A stretch of DNA of 64,000 nucleotides, taken from Ardenticatena maritima (lineage in GTDB: Bacteria > Chloroflexota > Anaerolineae > Ardenticatenales > Ardenticatenaceae). Location: contig NZ_LGKN01000009.1 in the NCBI RefSeq assembly GCF_001306175.1, forward strand, positions 186,001 to 250,000, given 5' to 3'. Position numbers and translations under genes: made by a program. This document shows, in pieces, positions 24,741 through 33,722 of the stretch (its first letter is position 1; each line of letters starts with the position of its first letter). The notes beneath the pieces are model-generated. The model ran no database searches. It saw nothing but the letters and a program-made list of their open reading frames with translations, and was not told the origin of the DNA.

Positions 24741-27020
24741 ATGCGGACACGCTACCACCCACGCGAAGGTTGGCTGAGCATCGGGCTGTTGGGCGCGATG
24801 GTGCTTTTGACGGCACGCGCCTTGCAAGCCGCCCGCTGGAGCCCCAACCTCGATTTGCTGACCCCCACGGTGTTGGCGGCGTTTGTGGTGGGAATCCTGC
24901 TGGCGAAAAGCCGCTTGCCCGGTGTGCTGGCGTTCTTGCTTGCGCTTGTTGCCGGGGTGGGTGTTATCACGAGCCTGGCGTTTCGCTTCGTTCCCGACGA
25001 GGCGTTGACCGCCACTGAAAAAACCTTGCTGATTTGGGAGCGGGTGCAAGGCTGGGCGGAAACCGTGCTTGCCAGCGGGCGACCGGGGACGGATACCGCC
25101 ATTTTTGTCATGACGCTGATGGCGATCCTCTGGCTGGTGACGTTTTTTGCGTGCTGGTCGTTCTTCCACAATCGAAGCCCGTGGGGCGTCCTGCTTCCGC
25201 TCGGCACGGTGGTACTCATCAACACCTACTACGGTCCCGAAGACCTGACGCTCTACCTGATTGTCTTCCTCTTGTTGGGCTATCTCTTCTTCGTGCGGCA
25301 TCACCTGCTGGAACGCGAAACCGAATGGCAACAGCGCGGTATCCAGTATAGCAAAGACGTGCTCTTTGATTTTCTGCGCGATGGCACGGTCTTCGCCGTC
25401 GTCATGCTGGCACTGGCATGGTTAGGGCCCACCGCCGTGGAAAGCGAAACGCTGAATCCGGTGCTGGCACGGCTGACGCGCCCCTGGCTGGCGGCGCAAG
25501 AAACATGGAACCGCATGTTCGCCACGCTCAACTACCGCGGGAATAGCCGCAGCGGGGGCTGGTTTGGGCAAGAAATGGCATTCCGCGGACCACTCAACCG
25601 CTCAGACGACCTCATCATGTACGTGCAAGCCGAACGTGGGCGCTACTGGCGCGCCACCGTGTACGACACCTACACCGGGCTGGGGTGGGAAGCCTCGACA
25701 CCGCGCACGATTGATTTGCCGGGTGAACACCCACGCATCCCCCTCATCGCCGACGCACAGGGGCGCATCGCCACCGATATCGCCGTGGAACTGATTCGCC
25801 CGGCGGGGCGCTTGCTCTTCTTGCCGCAGCAACCCGTGCAAGTTTCACTCCCCGCGCGCGCCGTCGTGGCGGGTCCCGCCGCATTGGAAGCCCAAAGCAT
25901 CGAAGAAGTCCCCCCCACCGGTCTGGCGCAACTCTTCGCCAAATCGCCGCTGGTGACGGGCGACACCTACACCGCCGTTGCCGCCATCCCCGACCCCGAC
26001 GAACAAAGTTTGCGCCAGGCGGGTACCGACTACCCTCCGGAGATTGCCGAACACTACACGCGCTTGCCGCCCACCGTTCCGCCCGAAGTGGCGCAACTGG
26101 CACGCGAATTGACTGAGGGGCTTGATACGCCCTACGACAAAGCCAAAGCCATCGAGCGCTACCTGCGCACCATCCCCTACGACGAGACCATTCCACCACC
26201 GCCGCCGGGTGAAGACGGCGTGTACTACTTCCTGTTTGACATTCGCGCTGGCTATTGCGACTACTACGCCTCGGCAATGGCGGTCATGTTGCGGTCGCTC
26301 GGCATTCCAGCGCGGATTGCACAGGGGTATTCGCAAGGTCGGCTCATCAATCCCGACGCACACGTGTACGAGGTGCGCGGGCTGAACGCCCATACCTGGG
26401 TGGAAGTCTATTTCCCCGGCTTCGGGTGGATTGAGTTTGAACCCACAGCGGCTGAACCGGTACTCAACCGCCCGCCGCGCCCACCGGAGATGAACGAACC
26501 CAACACAACCCTGGGGCAAAACGGGGAAGCGCAATCTCCCACCGAGCGGGAGAACCAACTCGATCGCCTGCGCGACATCGAAGGCCAGATTGCCGATGAA
26601 CAAGGCGGAAGCGACCCCTTCGCCACCTTGCGCCGCCCGCCCGACTTGCGCACGCTCGCGGTTCCCATCGCCACAGCCGGGGGGCTGGCGCTCGTTCTGC
26701 TGGCGGGCTATTGGGCGCTTGCGCGCCGCTGGCAAAGACTCCCCGTCGTCGAACAAGCCTACGACCAACTGGTGCTCATCGGGCGCTTCCTGCGGCTACG
26801 CCCCCATGCGTGGCAAACACCACGCGAATATGTGCACGCCATTGGCGAACGCATTCCCACAGTGCGCGAACCGCTGACACGCCTCAGCATCTTCCTGAAC
26901 AAAGCCCGGTTCGCGCCGCACCGCTACACCGAAGAAGACGAAGCGCACGCTTCCGCCACCTGGCGTGAAGCCCGCGACCGCCTGGTCGCCTGGCTTGTGC
27001 GCCGCCGCCCCCCAGCCTGA
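24741..27020 (+). CDS. Transglutaminase-like membrane protein (TgpA/DUF3488 type)
   Basis: A 759-residue integral membrane protein. The N-terminal 220 residues contain about six membrane helices; a periplasmic region follows, with a transglutaminase-core domain at residues about 430-570. The catalytic triad region is visible: Cys506 in [24 protein letters not shown], His in [15 protein letters not shown] and the acidic position in EFEPT. Another helix ([22 protein letters not shown]) precedes a DUF4129-like C-terminal domain. TgpA-type proteins often lie beside MoxR ATPase and DUF58 genes, absent here. Such proteins act on extracellular peptides or protein crosslinks, but the substrate is unknown. 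The start follows AGACGAGAGGG. Confidence 0.85.
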   Translation: MRTRYHPREGWLSIGLLGAMVLLTARALQAARWSPNLDLLTPTVLAAFVVGILLAKSRLPGVLAFLLALVAGVGVITSLAFRFVPDEALTATEKTLLIWERVQGWAETVLASGRPGTDTAIFVMTLMAILWLVTFFACWSFFHNRSPWGVLLPLGTVVLINTYYGPEDLTLYLIVFLLLGYLFFVRHHLLERETEWQQRGIQYSKDVLFDFLRDGTVFAVVMLALAWLGPTAVESETLNPVLARLTRPWLAAQETWNRMFATLNYRGNSRSGGWFGQEMAFRGPLNRSDDLIMYVQAERGRYWRATVYDTYTGLGWEASTPRTIDLPGEHPRIPLIADAQGRIATDIAVELIRPAGRLLFLPQQPVQVSLPARAVVAGPAALEAQSIEEVPPTGLAQLFAKSPLVTGDTYTAVAAIPDPDEQSLRQAGTDYPPEIAEHYTRLPPTVPPEVAQLARELTEGLDTPYDKAKAIERYLRTIPYDETIPPPPPGEDGVYYFLFDIRAGYCDYYASAMAVMLRSLGIPARIAQGYSQGRLINPDAHVYEVRGLNAHTWVEVYFPGFGWIEFEPTAAEPVLNRPPRPPEMNEPNTTLGQNGEAQSPTERENQLDRLRDIEGQIADEQGGSDPFATLRRPPDLRTLAVPIATAGGLALVLLAGYWALARRWQRLPVVEQAYDQLVLIGRFLRLRPHAWQTPREYVHAIGERIPTVREPLTRLSIFLNKARFAPHRYTEEDEAHASATWREARDRLVAWLVRRRPPA

Positions 27021-27034
27021 ACGGCACGGCGGCT

Positions 27035-27535
27035 TCACGTGCCCAACAAGCCGCGCAACCGGTCAAAGAACGATTCGCGCGTATCGCCGTCGCGCAAGCG
27101 GCGAATGGTGCGCATGGCACGCCCAACCTGCAAGCGGTTCGCCTGGGCGCGATTCAGCCGTTGCGCGGTTTCCAGCGCTTCCAGCGCCTCATCATACCGC
27201 CGCAAGCGTGCGAGCAGACGCCCACGGTTGTAATGCGCGCCAAAATGCTCCGGCTCGAACCGCAAAACCGCCTCGAAGTCGTCCAGCGCATCGCCAAATT
27301 TGCCCATGATGACGCGTGTCACACCACGGTGAAAATGGCGCTCAGCGGTCGCCTCCAACGCCAACGCCTCGGTGAAGGAAACCTCCGCCTGGTGAAAAAT
27401 CAACTTCTGAAATTGCACCATGCCCAGCATATGCCAGTGCTCCGCCGAGGGGGCTTCCTGCACCAAATGCTCCACTTCCTCCAAAGGCGGCAACTCGCGG
27501 TCGAAAATGTCATGATAGAGTTTCATCTTCAACAT
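27035..27535 (-). CDS. Tetratricopeptide-repeat protein
   Basis: About 166 residues made largely of TPR helices: EHWHMLGMVQFQKLIFHQAEVSFTEAL, HFHRGVTRVIMGKFGDALDDFEAVLRFEP, and HFGAHYNRGRLLARLRRYDEALEALETA form three recognisable units between residues about 30 and 135. No signal peptide or catalytic domain is seen; it is probably a cytosolic scaffold. The start is set by AGGAGG seven nt upstream of ATG. It converges with the transglutaminase gene (14 bp between stops) and follows the glutamate dehydrogenase gene across a strong terminator. Its partner is unknown. Confidence 0.75.
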   Translation of the reverse strand: MLKMKLYHDIFDRELPPLEEVEHLVQEAPSAEHWHMLGMVQFQKLIFHQAEVSFTEALALEATAERHFHRGVTRVIMGKFGDALDDFEAVLRFEPEHFGAHYNRGRLLARLRRYDEALEALETAQRLNRAQANRLQVGRAMRTIRRLRDGDTRESFFDRLRGLLGT

Positions 27536-27554
27536 TCCACCACCTCCTCTTGAT

Positions 27555-27580
27555 GAAAACGGGGGGCATGTGCCCCCCGT
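27555..27580 (-). terminator. Terminator of the glutamate dehydrogenase gene
   Basis: Arms ACGGGGGGCA (27559-27568) and TGCCCCCCGT (27571-27580) around a 2-nt gap, followed on the minus strand by TTTTCATC. It lies 23 bp after the dehydrogenase stop and just ahead of the TPR gene. Confidence 0.85.
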
Positions 27581-27602
27581 TGTGTTGTGTGGTCTGCCTC
27601 GT

Positions 27603-28856
27603 TTACGGGTAAATCCCTCGCATAACAGTGGCTTCCGCCACACGATTGATGGCAAGCACGGTTGCCGCAATGCGCAAATCCACGCCCTTGGCTTCCGCCA
27701 TGTTCCACACGTCATCAAAGGCGCGCACCATAATGCGTTCCAGCCGCTTCAAGACTTCTTCTTCGTCCCAGAAGAACGACTGCAACCCTTGCACCCATTC
27801 AAAGTACGAGACCGTCACCCCACCGGCGTTGCACAGAATGTCGGGCACAACCAGGATACCCCGTTCGCGCAGAATTTCGTCGGCGCGCGGCGTCGTCGGC
27901 CCGTTGGCGCCTTCGGCCACAATCTTCGCCTTGATCTCGTGCGCGTTTTCCGAGGTAATCTGGTTTTCGAGCGCCGCCGGAATGAGCACTTCACATTCCA
28001 GCGTCAGCAACTCCTCGTTGGTGATGACGTCGCCGTCGGGCCACGTCGTCACGTTGCGCGTTTCCAGCACATGCCGAATCAGCGCGGGAATATCGAGCCC
28101 GTTTGGATTGTAGATACCGCCGTGCACGTCACTCACGGCAATCACTTTCGCGCCCTGTTCGTGCATGGCGAGCGCCGCATTCGAGCCGACGTTCCCGAAC
28201 CCCTGCACGACCACCCGCGCCCCTTCAATGGGAATGCCCACACGGCGCATCGCCTCGCGCGTGACGTACATGACGCCCACGCCCGTTGCCTGGTTACGCC
28301 CCAGTGAGCCGCCGATCGAAAGCGGCTTCCCCGTGACGACAGCAGGCACCGAATGCCCGTGCAGAATGGAGTAGGTGTCCATGAGCCACGCCATGACCTG
28401 CGCGTTCGTCCCCACGTCGGGCGCGGGAATGTCCGAATCGGGACCAATCAGCATGGTGATTTCGGTGGTGTAGCGGCGCGTCAGGTTTTCCAGTTCGCGC
28501 TGGGACAACTGGTAGGGGTCCACCACAATGCCGCCTTTTGCGCCGCCGTAGGGAATGTTGACCACGGCGCATTTCCAGGTCATCCACATGGCCAGCGCGC
28601 GCACTTCATCCAGCGTCACATCCTGGTGGTAGCGAATGCCCCCCTTCGTGGGACCGCGCACTGTGTTGTGGTGCACACGGTAGCCGGTGATGATGCGCAC
28701 AGAGCCATCGTCCATGCGCACAGGGAAGTTGACCGTCAACTCACGTTTGGGGTAGCGAAGAAACTCGGCGATGCTCGCCGGCACATCAAGATGGTGCAAG
28801 GCTTTGTCAAACTGCTCTTGAGCAACATGCCATGGATTACGTTGTTTTGAACTCAC
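27603..28856 (-). CDS. gdhA: Glutamate dehydrogenase (Glu/Leu/Phe/Val family)
   Basis: About 417 residues of the hexameric glutamate dehydrogenase family, interconverting glutamate and 2-oxoglutarate plus ammonia. [17 protein letters not shown] and [19 protein letters not shown] hold the substrate-binding and catalytic lysines; [13 protein letters not shown] is the dinucleotide loop; [22 protein letters not shown] is the C-terminal signature. I start at GTG 28856, which has AAGGAGGAGG upstream; the ORF extends 17 codons further without a site. It is divergent from deoC and ends in a strong terminator. Cofactor preference is not evident from sequence. Confidence 0.95.
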   Translation of the reverse strand: MSSKQRNPWHVAQEQFDKALHHLDVPASIAEFLRYPKRELTVNFPVRMDDGSVRIITGYRVHHNTVRGPTKGGIRYHQDVTLDEVRALAMWMTWKCAVVNIPYGGAKGGIVVDPYQLSQRELENLTRRYTTEITMLIGPDSDIPAPDVGTNAQVMAWLMDTYSILHGHSVPAVVTGKPLSIGGSLGRNQATGVGVMYVTREAMRRVGIPIEGARVVVQGFGNVGSNAALAMHEQGAKVIAVSDVHGGIYNPNGLDIPALIRHVLETRNVTTWPDGDVITNEELLTLECEVLIPAALENQITSENAHEIKAKIVAEGANGPTTPRADEILRERGILVVPDILCNAGGVTVSYFEWVQGLQSFFWDEEEVLKRLERIMVRAFDDVWNMAEAKGVDLRIAATVLAINRVAEATVMRGIYP

Positions 28857-28913
28857 ACAAACCTCCTCCTTGAGGTTATTGAATGATAGCGCAACCACGC
28901 GCTTCAAGGCGCT

Positions 28914-28942
28914 AGCATACTCGCGAGTTTCTTTTGAAGCAA
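28914..28942 (-). promoter_or_regulatory. Promoter of the glutamate dehydrogenase gene
   Basis: Minus-strand TTGCTT (28942-28937), 17-nt spacer, TATGCT (28919-28914), about 58 bp before the GTG start. Confidence 0.5.
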
Positions 28943-28974
28943 GTACGGTCTAGAAAATCGGTTGCCAAACATGC

Positions 28975-29003
28975 TTGCCGCCCCCTTGTGGGCATGGTAT
29001 CAT
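28975..29003 (+). promoter_or_regulatory. Promoter of deoC
   Basis: TTGCCG (28975-28980), 17-nt spacer, TATCAT (28998-29003), ending 44 bp before the deoC start. It supports the short deoC start, since the upstream in-frame start would precede the promoter. Confidence 0.55.
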
Positions 29004-29047
29004 CACACACACTCCACATCGAGCCAACAATACCTCAAAAGGATGTC

Positions 29048-29875
29048 ATGATGAACGAACACGAGATGCAAACACTCATCGAACACACAACCCAACGCCT
29101 TCTCCTTGCCGCCGACAACATCGGCATTTCTCTTCCCGGCACACCACACTACACGCACATCGAACCCGACCTTGACACCTTACACGAGACCATCGCCGCC
29201 TACATTGACCACACCCTGCTCAAACCCGACGCCACGCGCGCCGAGATTGACGCGCTCTGTGAGGAAGCCCGCCAATACACCTTCGCCTCCGTCTGTGTGA
29301 ACCCGTTTTGGGTAGCGTATTGCGCCGAACGCCTTGCCGATACACCGGTGAAGGTCTGCACAGTCATCGGCTTTCCGCTGGGGGCGAATTGTCCTGAAAC
29401 CAAAGCCGCCGAAGCCGAACTGGCATGCGAACATGGGGCGAGCGAGTTGGACATGGTGCTCAACATCGGGGCGCTGAAAAGCAACGACCTTGAAGCCGTT
29501 GCGCGCGACATTGCCGCTGTTGTCAGCGCGGGGCATGCCCACAATGCACTGGTCAAAGTCATCATCGAAACCGCTCTTTTGACAGATGAGGAGAAAGTGC
29601 AGGCGTGCACCATCGCCAAACTCGTCGGCGCGGACTTTGTCAAAACCTCCACGGGCTTTTCCAAAGGCGGCGCCACCGTCCACGATGTGGCGCTCATGCG
29701 GCGCGTGGTGGGCACTGCGCTCGGCGTCAAAGCCTCCGGCGGCGTGCGCACCTTCGAGGACGCCGTCAAGATGATTGAAGCCGGCGCAACACGCATTGGC
29801 GCCAGCGCCGGCGTGCGTATCGTCAAAGAAGCCCGCGGCGATGATGTCTCATCAGCCGCCACCGGCAATTACTGA
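29048..29875 (+). CDS. deoC: Deoxyribose-phosphate aldolase
   Basis: About 275 residues of DeoC, a class I aldolase that splits 2-deoxyribose-5-phosphate into glyceraldehyde-3-phosphate and acetaldehyde in deoxynucleoside catabolism. Signature blocks are [45 protein letters not shown] and [20 protein letters not shown], the last holding the Schiff-base lysine. The start is one of two adjacent ATG codons after AAAAGGATGTC; the 38-codon upstream extension lies partly within the promoter. It is monocistronic or leads into the peptidase-MA gene 32 bp downstream. An N-terminal extension of about 45 residues precedes the barrel. Confidence 0.95.
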   Translation: MMNEHEMQTLIEHTTQRLLLAADNIGISLPGTPHYTHIEPDLDTLHETIAAYIDHTLLKPDATRAEIDALCEEARQYTFASVCVNPFWVAYCAERLADTPVKVCTVIGFPLGANCPETKAAEAELACEHGASELDMVLNIGALKSNDLEAVARDIAAVVSAGHAHNALVKVIIETALLTDEEKVQACTIAKLVGADFVKTSTGFSKGGATVHDVALMRRVVGTALGVKASGGVRTFEDAVKMIEAGATRIGASAGVRIVKEARGDDVSSAATGNY

Positions 29876-29907
29876 CCTTTGCCAACCAACCCGCGAGGCG
29901 AAACGCC

Positions 29908-31212
29908 ATGCGTCTCTCAAAGATTGCGCTCATCCTCTTGTTGGGCGTGGCAACGCTTCTCTCCGTTGCCATGCCCACGCGCGCCCAAACCGAATTACAA
30001 GCCACGCTGGAAACCGAGAACGATTTTCCCCGCGCCCTCATCTTCCGCGTGGAAGTGGACGCCCCCACCACGCTGACCGAGGCGCGGCTCTACTTTCGCC
30101 CCGAAGCCAGCGAATTTTGGAACAGCATTCCGGTGACCATCGAGCCGGGCGCCCACATTGAAGCCGAGTACGAGTGGTTTACCAAGAACCAGGTACTGCC
30201 GCCCAACCTCAAACTCGAATACTACTGGCGCTTCCGTGACGCTGAGGGCAACACCTACACGACCCAGCACGAATGGGTTGAGTATCTGGATATCCGTTTC
30301 GACTGGAAGCGGCTGGGCGATGAGAAAGTCACCATCATGTGGTACGACGGCGATGAGGCGTGGGGGCGCGCCATGTACGAAACAGCGCGCCAAGCCATTG
30401 ACGCGCTGGAACAGGAACTCGGCGCCACCCTGGACCACCCTATCCGCATTGTCGCCTACGCCAACGGGAGCGACTTTCGCTCGGCGTTTCCTCCCCAGCA
30501 AGACTGGATCGGGGGGCAAGCCTTCCCCGACATGGGCATTACCGTGCAAATCATCGGCGCAGGCGAATACGACTGGATGCAGCGCGTGATTCCCCATGAA
30601 ATTTCGCACCTCGTTTTTCACCAGGCGCTGAAAGACGCACTGGCAACACCACCCGCCTGGTTCAACGAAGGATTGGCGATGTACAACGAACCGGGCGACT
30701 TTGGCGAAGAAGAGCGAAGTCGCCTGCGCAACGCCGCCAAAAACGGCGAACTGCTGTCCCTGAGCCGCTTGCAGGGCAATTTCGGCGCCGACAGCCACGA
30801 AGTCAACCTGGCGTACATTCAAAGTTGGGGCATGGTGGACTTCCTCATCCGCGATTGCGGCAAAGATGGCTTGCGCCGCATTATCGCCGAGTTGAACAAC
30901 GATGTGACCATGGATGAAGCCCTGCAACGCGCCTGCGGATACGACCAGGCGACACTGTACGAGCGCTGGCTACGCGAAGATTTGGGCGTTGAGCCGCCCA
31001 CTTCTCCCGCCGGCGAGTCTGAACCTTCGCCCACGTCAACACCCAACCCGCCGCCAGAATCGGCGCCTTCATCCGAACCGGAACCGCCCACGGGGCTCAT
31101 CTCCCCCCTTCTGCTGACGTGCATTTGGGGCGTCTGCTGTCTGAGCATTCTGGCGTTTCTTTCCTTCACACTGGCCATTTTCTTCTGGCGGCGTGGCCGC
31201 ACGCAAGCATAA
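29908..31212 (+). CDS. Secreted/membrane peptidase-MA-type zinc metallopeptidase
   Basis: A 434-residue protein with an N-terminal Sec signal ending near PTRAQ. After a beta domain (residues about 30-130) comes a gluzincin domain of the peptidase-MA-like family: the zinc motif HEISH starts at about residue 230 (IPHEISHLVFHQAL), and the third ligand is in PAWFNEGLAMYNE. A Pro/Ser/Glu-rich linker and a C-terminal membrane helix (LLLTCIWGVCCLSILAFLSFTLAIFFW) with a basic tail put the catalytic domain outside the cell. It lies 32 bp after deoC and 15 bp before an MBL hydrolase. The substrate is unknown. Confidence 0.85.
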   Translation: MRLSKIALILLLGVATLLSVAMPTRAQTELQATLETENDFPRALIFRVEVDAPTTLTEARLYFRPEASEFWNSIPVTIEPGAHIEAEYEWFTKNQVLPPNLKLEYYWRFRDAEGNTYTTQHEWVEYLDIRFDWKRLGDEKVTIMWYDGDEAWGRAMYETARQAIDALEQELGATLDHPIRIVAYANGSDFRSAFPPQQDWIGGQAFPDMGITVQIIGAGEYDWMQRVIPHEISHLVFHQALKDALATPPAWFNEGLAMYNEPGDFGEEERSRLRNAAKNGELLSLSRLQGNFGADSHEVNLAYIQSWGMVDFLIRDCGKDGLRRIIAELNNDVTMDEALQRACGYDQATLYERWLREDLGVEPPTSPAGESEPSPTSTPNPPPESAPSSEPEPPTGLISPLLLTCIWGVCCLSILAFLSFTLAIFFWRRGRTQA

Positions 31213-31227
31213 ACCGAGGTGAAAGCG

Positions 31228-31920
31228 ATGCAAGAAATCCTGGAAGGGGTTTGGTGGATACGCCGCCCCATGGTCAATGTGTATGTCGTGCAAACGCATG
31301 AAGGGCTTTGGCTGGTGGACGCCGGCACGCCCTGGGACGCCAAAGCGCTGCTTGCGGCGCTGCGCTCTCTGGGTGTTGAACGTGGCGACCTTCGCGCCAT
31401 CCTGCTGACCCACGGCGATTTTGACCACGTGGGAAGCGCGGCGCACCTGCGCGACACCCTGCACGCGCCCATTTGGGTGCACCCCGCCGATGCCGAAGCC
31501 GTTGCCGGACGCGCGCCCATTCGCCGCCGTGTGGTAGGTGGGCTTGCCACCCGCCTGAGTATCGCGCTGAGCAGTCGGCTTGTACACGCCCCCCCCGTCG
31601 AACCCGACCGCACCCTGGCTGATGGTGAGGTCCTCGCTGAGGGCTGTTTGCACGTCATCCACACTCCTGGGCACACCGACGGGCACGTCTGCTTCTTTGA
31701 CGAACGGCGGTGCCTGCTCTTCGGCGGCGACGTCGTGCGCACGTCGCGCCGACGCATGTACCGCCCCCCCTTCGTGCTAGCCGATGCCGATGCGCAACGC
31801 CAAACCTTGCGCAAACTCGCCACACTCAAATTCGACCGCGCCGTATTTGGACATGGTCCGCCCATCCTCAACGATGCCGACCATCTGTTGCGCGCTGAAC
31901 TGACTGCGCTCGAACCCTAA
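31228..31920 (+). CDS. Metallo-beta-lactamase-fold hydrolase
   Basis: A 230-residue MBL-fold protein resembling glyoxalase-II/RNase Z-type hydrolases. The metal motif is LTHGDFDHVGSAAHL (His-x-Asp-x-Asp-His form), with further ligands in HTPGHTDGHVCFF and LLFGGDVV and in FGHGPPI near the C-terminus. The start is ATG 31228, with GAGGTG 8 nt upstream; the GTG nine bases earlier lies inside that site. It follows the peptidase-MA gene closely and precedes a small membrane protein by 21 bp, so the three may be co-transcribed. The substrate cannot be deduced. Confidence 0.85.
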   Translation: MQEILEGVWWIRRPMVNVYVVQTHEGLWLVDAGTPWDAKALLAALRSLGVERGDLRAILLTHGDFDHVGSAAHLRDTLHAPIWVHPADAEAVAGRAPIRRRVVGGLATRLSIALSSRLVHAPPVEPDRTLADGEVLAEGCLHVIHTPGHTDGHVCFFDERRCLLFGGDVVRTSRRRMYRPPFVLADADAQRQTLRKLATLKFDRAVFGHGPPILNDADHLLRAELTALEP

Positions 31921-31941
31921 ACCTTGCGAGAGGATACCGCC

Positions 31942-32391
31942 ATGGAGATTGTGCGTCTCATCCTTGACTATTTCACACTCAAACGCGAATTTGCCCTGCC
32001 GCCCAACATTGGCGCCAACATCCCCATGCCGTCCGACCTGACCGAGCCGCTTCCGTTGGTTTGGCAACTGGCGCTCTACCTGGCGCTTCTCGCCGGCATT
32101 ATTGCCCAATCCTATCTGGACAGCTTGCGCCTGGGCGAAAAATGGACGCTCTCGCGCCAAACTGTCATCGTGGGCGGCATTCTCGCACTGCTGGCGTTTC
32201 CCGTCGTCTATCAAAGCGCCGGCCTGGACGCCAGCCAACCCACACTTGTGCAATTGGCGCTGGTCTTTGCCGCTGGATTGGGCTACCAGAGCGCTTTCAT
32301 GGCACTGCTTGCCCCCGCTTCGACACAACGCCGTTCGTCTTCACGCCGCAAAACACGCCGCACCACCAGCAAAAAACGGTCATCCAAGTAA
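31942..32391 (+). CDS. Small membrane protein of unknown function
   Basis: About 149 residues, not recognised. Three hydrophobic helices are visible: PLVWQLALYLALLAGIIAQ, TVIVGGILALLAFPVVY and LVQLALVFAAGLGYQSAFMALL. They are followed by a strongly basic, Ser/Thr/Arg/Lys-rich tail (RRSSSRRKTRRTTSKKRSSK), which by the positive-inside rule should be cytoplasmic. The start ATG at 31942 has GAGAGGATACC upstream, rather than the TTG at 31924. It is the last gene before tRNA-Glu and probably shares a transcript with the preceding hydrolase. Confidence 0.7.
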   Translation: MEIVRLILDYFTLKREFALPPNIGANIPMPSDLTEPLPLVWQLALYLALLAGIIAQSYLDSLRLGEKWTLSRQTVIVGGILALLAFPVVYQSAGLDASQPTLVQLALVFAAGLGYQSAFMALLAPASTQRRSSSRRKTRRTTSKKRSSK

Positions 32392-32445
32392 TGCTGCCCG
32401 CCCATCAAAGAAAAGAGACGGGGCGCGGCAAAGAGATTTGGCAAT

Positions 32446-32473
32446 TTGACAAATACACAAATCTCAATAGAAT
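32446..32473 (+). promoter_or_regulatory. Promoter of tRNA-Glu
   Basis: Consensus TTGACA (32446-32451), 16-nt spacer, TAGAAT (32468-32473), ending 19 bp before the mature tRNA. The 360-bp stretch 32392-32750 holds only this promoter, the tRNA, its terminator and the leader of the next gene. Confidence 0.85.
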
Positions 32474-32492
32474 GTGCCCCGTCTTCTGGCGA

Positions 32493-32565
32493 GCCCCCAT
32501 CGTCTAGAGGACTAGGACACCACCCTTTCAAGGTGGAGACAGGGGTTCGAATCCCCTTGGGGGCA
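32493..32565 (+). tRNA. tRNA-Glu (anticodon TTC)
   Basis: A 73-nt cloverleaf. Acceptor arms GCCCCCA and TGGGGGC pair over 7 bp with discriminator A; the anticodon arm is CACC-CTTTCAA-GGTG with anticodon TTC; the T arm is GGGG-TTCGAAT-CCCC. CCA is not encoded (CAC follows). The D arm TCGTCTAGAGGACTAGGAC is typical of bacterial tRNA-Glu. Confidence 0.97.
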
Positions 32566-32570
32566 CACGA

Positions 32571-32604
32571 AACGCACCGGCTGAACCGGTGCGTTTTTGT
32601 TTTC
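32571..32604 (+). terminator. Terminator of tRNA-Glu
   Basis: Perfect 10-bp arms AACGCACCGG and CCGGTGCGTT (32571-32580 and 32586-32595) with loop CTGAA, followed by TTTGTTTTC. It starts 6 nt after the tRNA. Confidence 0.92.
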
Positions 32605-32750
32605 TCCGCGAACGACGCCACTCTTTCAGCACGCACACCGCAACATGTTTTTCTTCCGTCTGAATACCTGCGCGTGATCCAATCGCTTGTCCCGCGGCGT
32701 ATACTCATCGAACCACAACCAAAACCTCACATGACCAGAAGGAGGAGTAT

Positions 32751-33599
32751 ATGAAACGCTTGACGACATTGCTTGTACTGGTTGCTGTGTTCAGCTTGCT
32801 GGCACTTACGCCGGCACTGGCACAAACCACCCCCGCCGTCGAAGTCTCCGACCAGGTGACCGATGGAACAACGGTTGTCGTAGACCGTGTTGTCTCTGAT
32901 GGGCAAGGCTGGATCGTCATTCACGAGGATGCCGACGGCAAGCCCGGTCCCATCATGGGCTTTGCCCAGGTGCAAGACGGCGAAAACACCAACGTGGCTG
33001 TGACGCTGACCACCCCCGCAACCGACGGCCAGAAACTCTGGGCGATGCTCCACACCGACGCCGGCGAATTGGGTACGTGGGAATTCCCCGATGGCCCCGA
33101 CGCCCCCGTCAAAGTGGACGATGCGATTGTCATGGCGCCGTTCATGGTTGAACTGGTGGGCGTTGAAGTCTCCGACCAGACGACTGACGGCAACAGCGTT
33201 GTGGTGGACAAGGTTATTTCCAACGGGCAAGGCTGGATCGTCATTCACGAGGATGCCGACGGCAAGCCCGGTCCCATCATGGGCTTTGCCCAGGTGCAAG
33301 ACGGTGAAAACACCAACGTGGCTGTGACGCTGACTACCCCCGCAACCGACGGCCAGAAACTCTGGGCGATGCTCCACACCGACGCCGGCGAATTGGGTAC
33401 GTGGGAATTCCCCGATGGCCCCGACGCCCCCGTCAAAGTGGGTGATATGATTGTCATGAAGGCCTTCACCGTGAGCATGGCGCCCGCCACCCTACCCGAA
33501 ACCGGCGGCGCGTCCAGCACACTGCCGCTCCTGCTCACCACGGCGGGACTGCTGATGCTTGTCGGCGCCTTTGCCTGGCGGCGTCTCGCCATTCGCTAA
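32751..33599 (+). CDS. LPXTG-type surface protein with two DUF7282-like repeats
   Basis: A 282-residue exported protein. A Sec signal ends at ALAQ; two copies of a beta-rich module (residues about 28-130 and 138-240) follow, each containing GQGWIVIHEDADGKPGPIMG and KLWAMLHTDAGELGTWEFPD, resembling the DUF7282 domain known mainly from archaeal surface proteins. The C-terminus is a sortase-type sorting signal: LPETGG, a hydrophobic helix (LPLLLTTAGLLMLVGAFAW) and RR. No sortase gene is in the window. AGAAGGAGGAG precedes the ATG. The function is unknown; a cell-surface structural or binding protein is likely. Confidence 0.82.
   Translation: MKRLTTLLVLVAVFSLLALTPALAQTTPAVEVSDQVTDGTTVVVDRVVSDGQGWIVIHEDADGKPGPIMGFAQVQDGENTNVAVTLTTPATDGQKLWAMLHTDAGELGTWEFPDGPDAPVKVDDAIVMAPFMVELVGVEVSDQTTDGNSVVVDKVISNGQGWIVIHEDADGKPGPIMGFAQVQDGENTNVAVTLTTPATDGQKLWAMLHTDAGELGTWEFPDGPDAPVKVGDMIVMKAFTVSMAPATLPETGGASSTLPLLLTTAGLLMLVGAFAWRRLAIR
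32901..33117 (+). repeat. Intragenic direct repeat, copy 1
   Basis: 217 bp that recur 324 bp later (33225-33441) with only two synonymous differences that I can find by eye (GGC/GGT and ACC/ACT). The flanking parts of the two modules are far more divergent. Confidence 0.95.
33225..33441 (+). repeat. Intragenic direct repeat, copy 2
   Basis: Second copy of the 217-bp unit within the LPXTG protein gene. Near-identity including third codon positions implies recent duplication or gene conversion. Confidence 0.95.
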
Positions 33600-33626
33600 C
33601 AGACCCGTTCCGACGTTCTTCTGCCA

Positions 33627-33661
33627 GCCGCAGGTGGGTTCATCGCCTGCGGCTTTGTTCT
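33627..33661 (+). terminator. Terminator of the LPXTG protein gene
   Basis: Arms GCCGCAGG (33627-33634) and CCTGCGGC (33646-33653) with an 11-nt loop, followed by TTTGTTCT. It separates the surface-protein gene from mtaB. Confidence 0.8.
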
Positions 33662-33722
33662 CTTCCTAATCCCTGCTACAATTTGCCGTCACCGGGCGAA
33701 TCCAGCAGACAGGGTATGAAGT

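Noticed and set aside
24741-27020. Transglutaminase gene as the missing leader peptidase (B2) of the peptide locus
   Set aside because: It is a large TgpA-type membrane protein on the other strand about 10 kb away, with a different architecture from B2 proteins.
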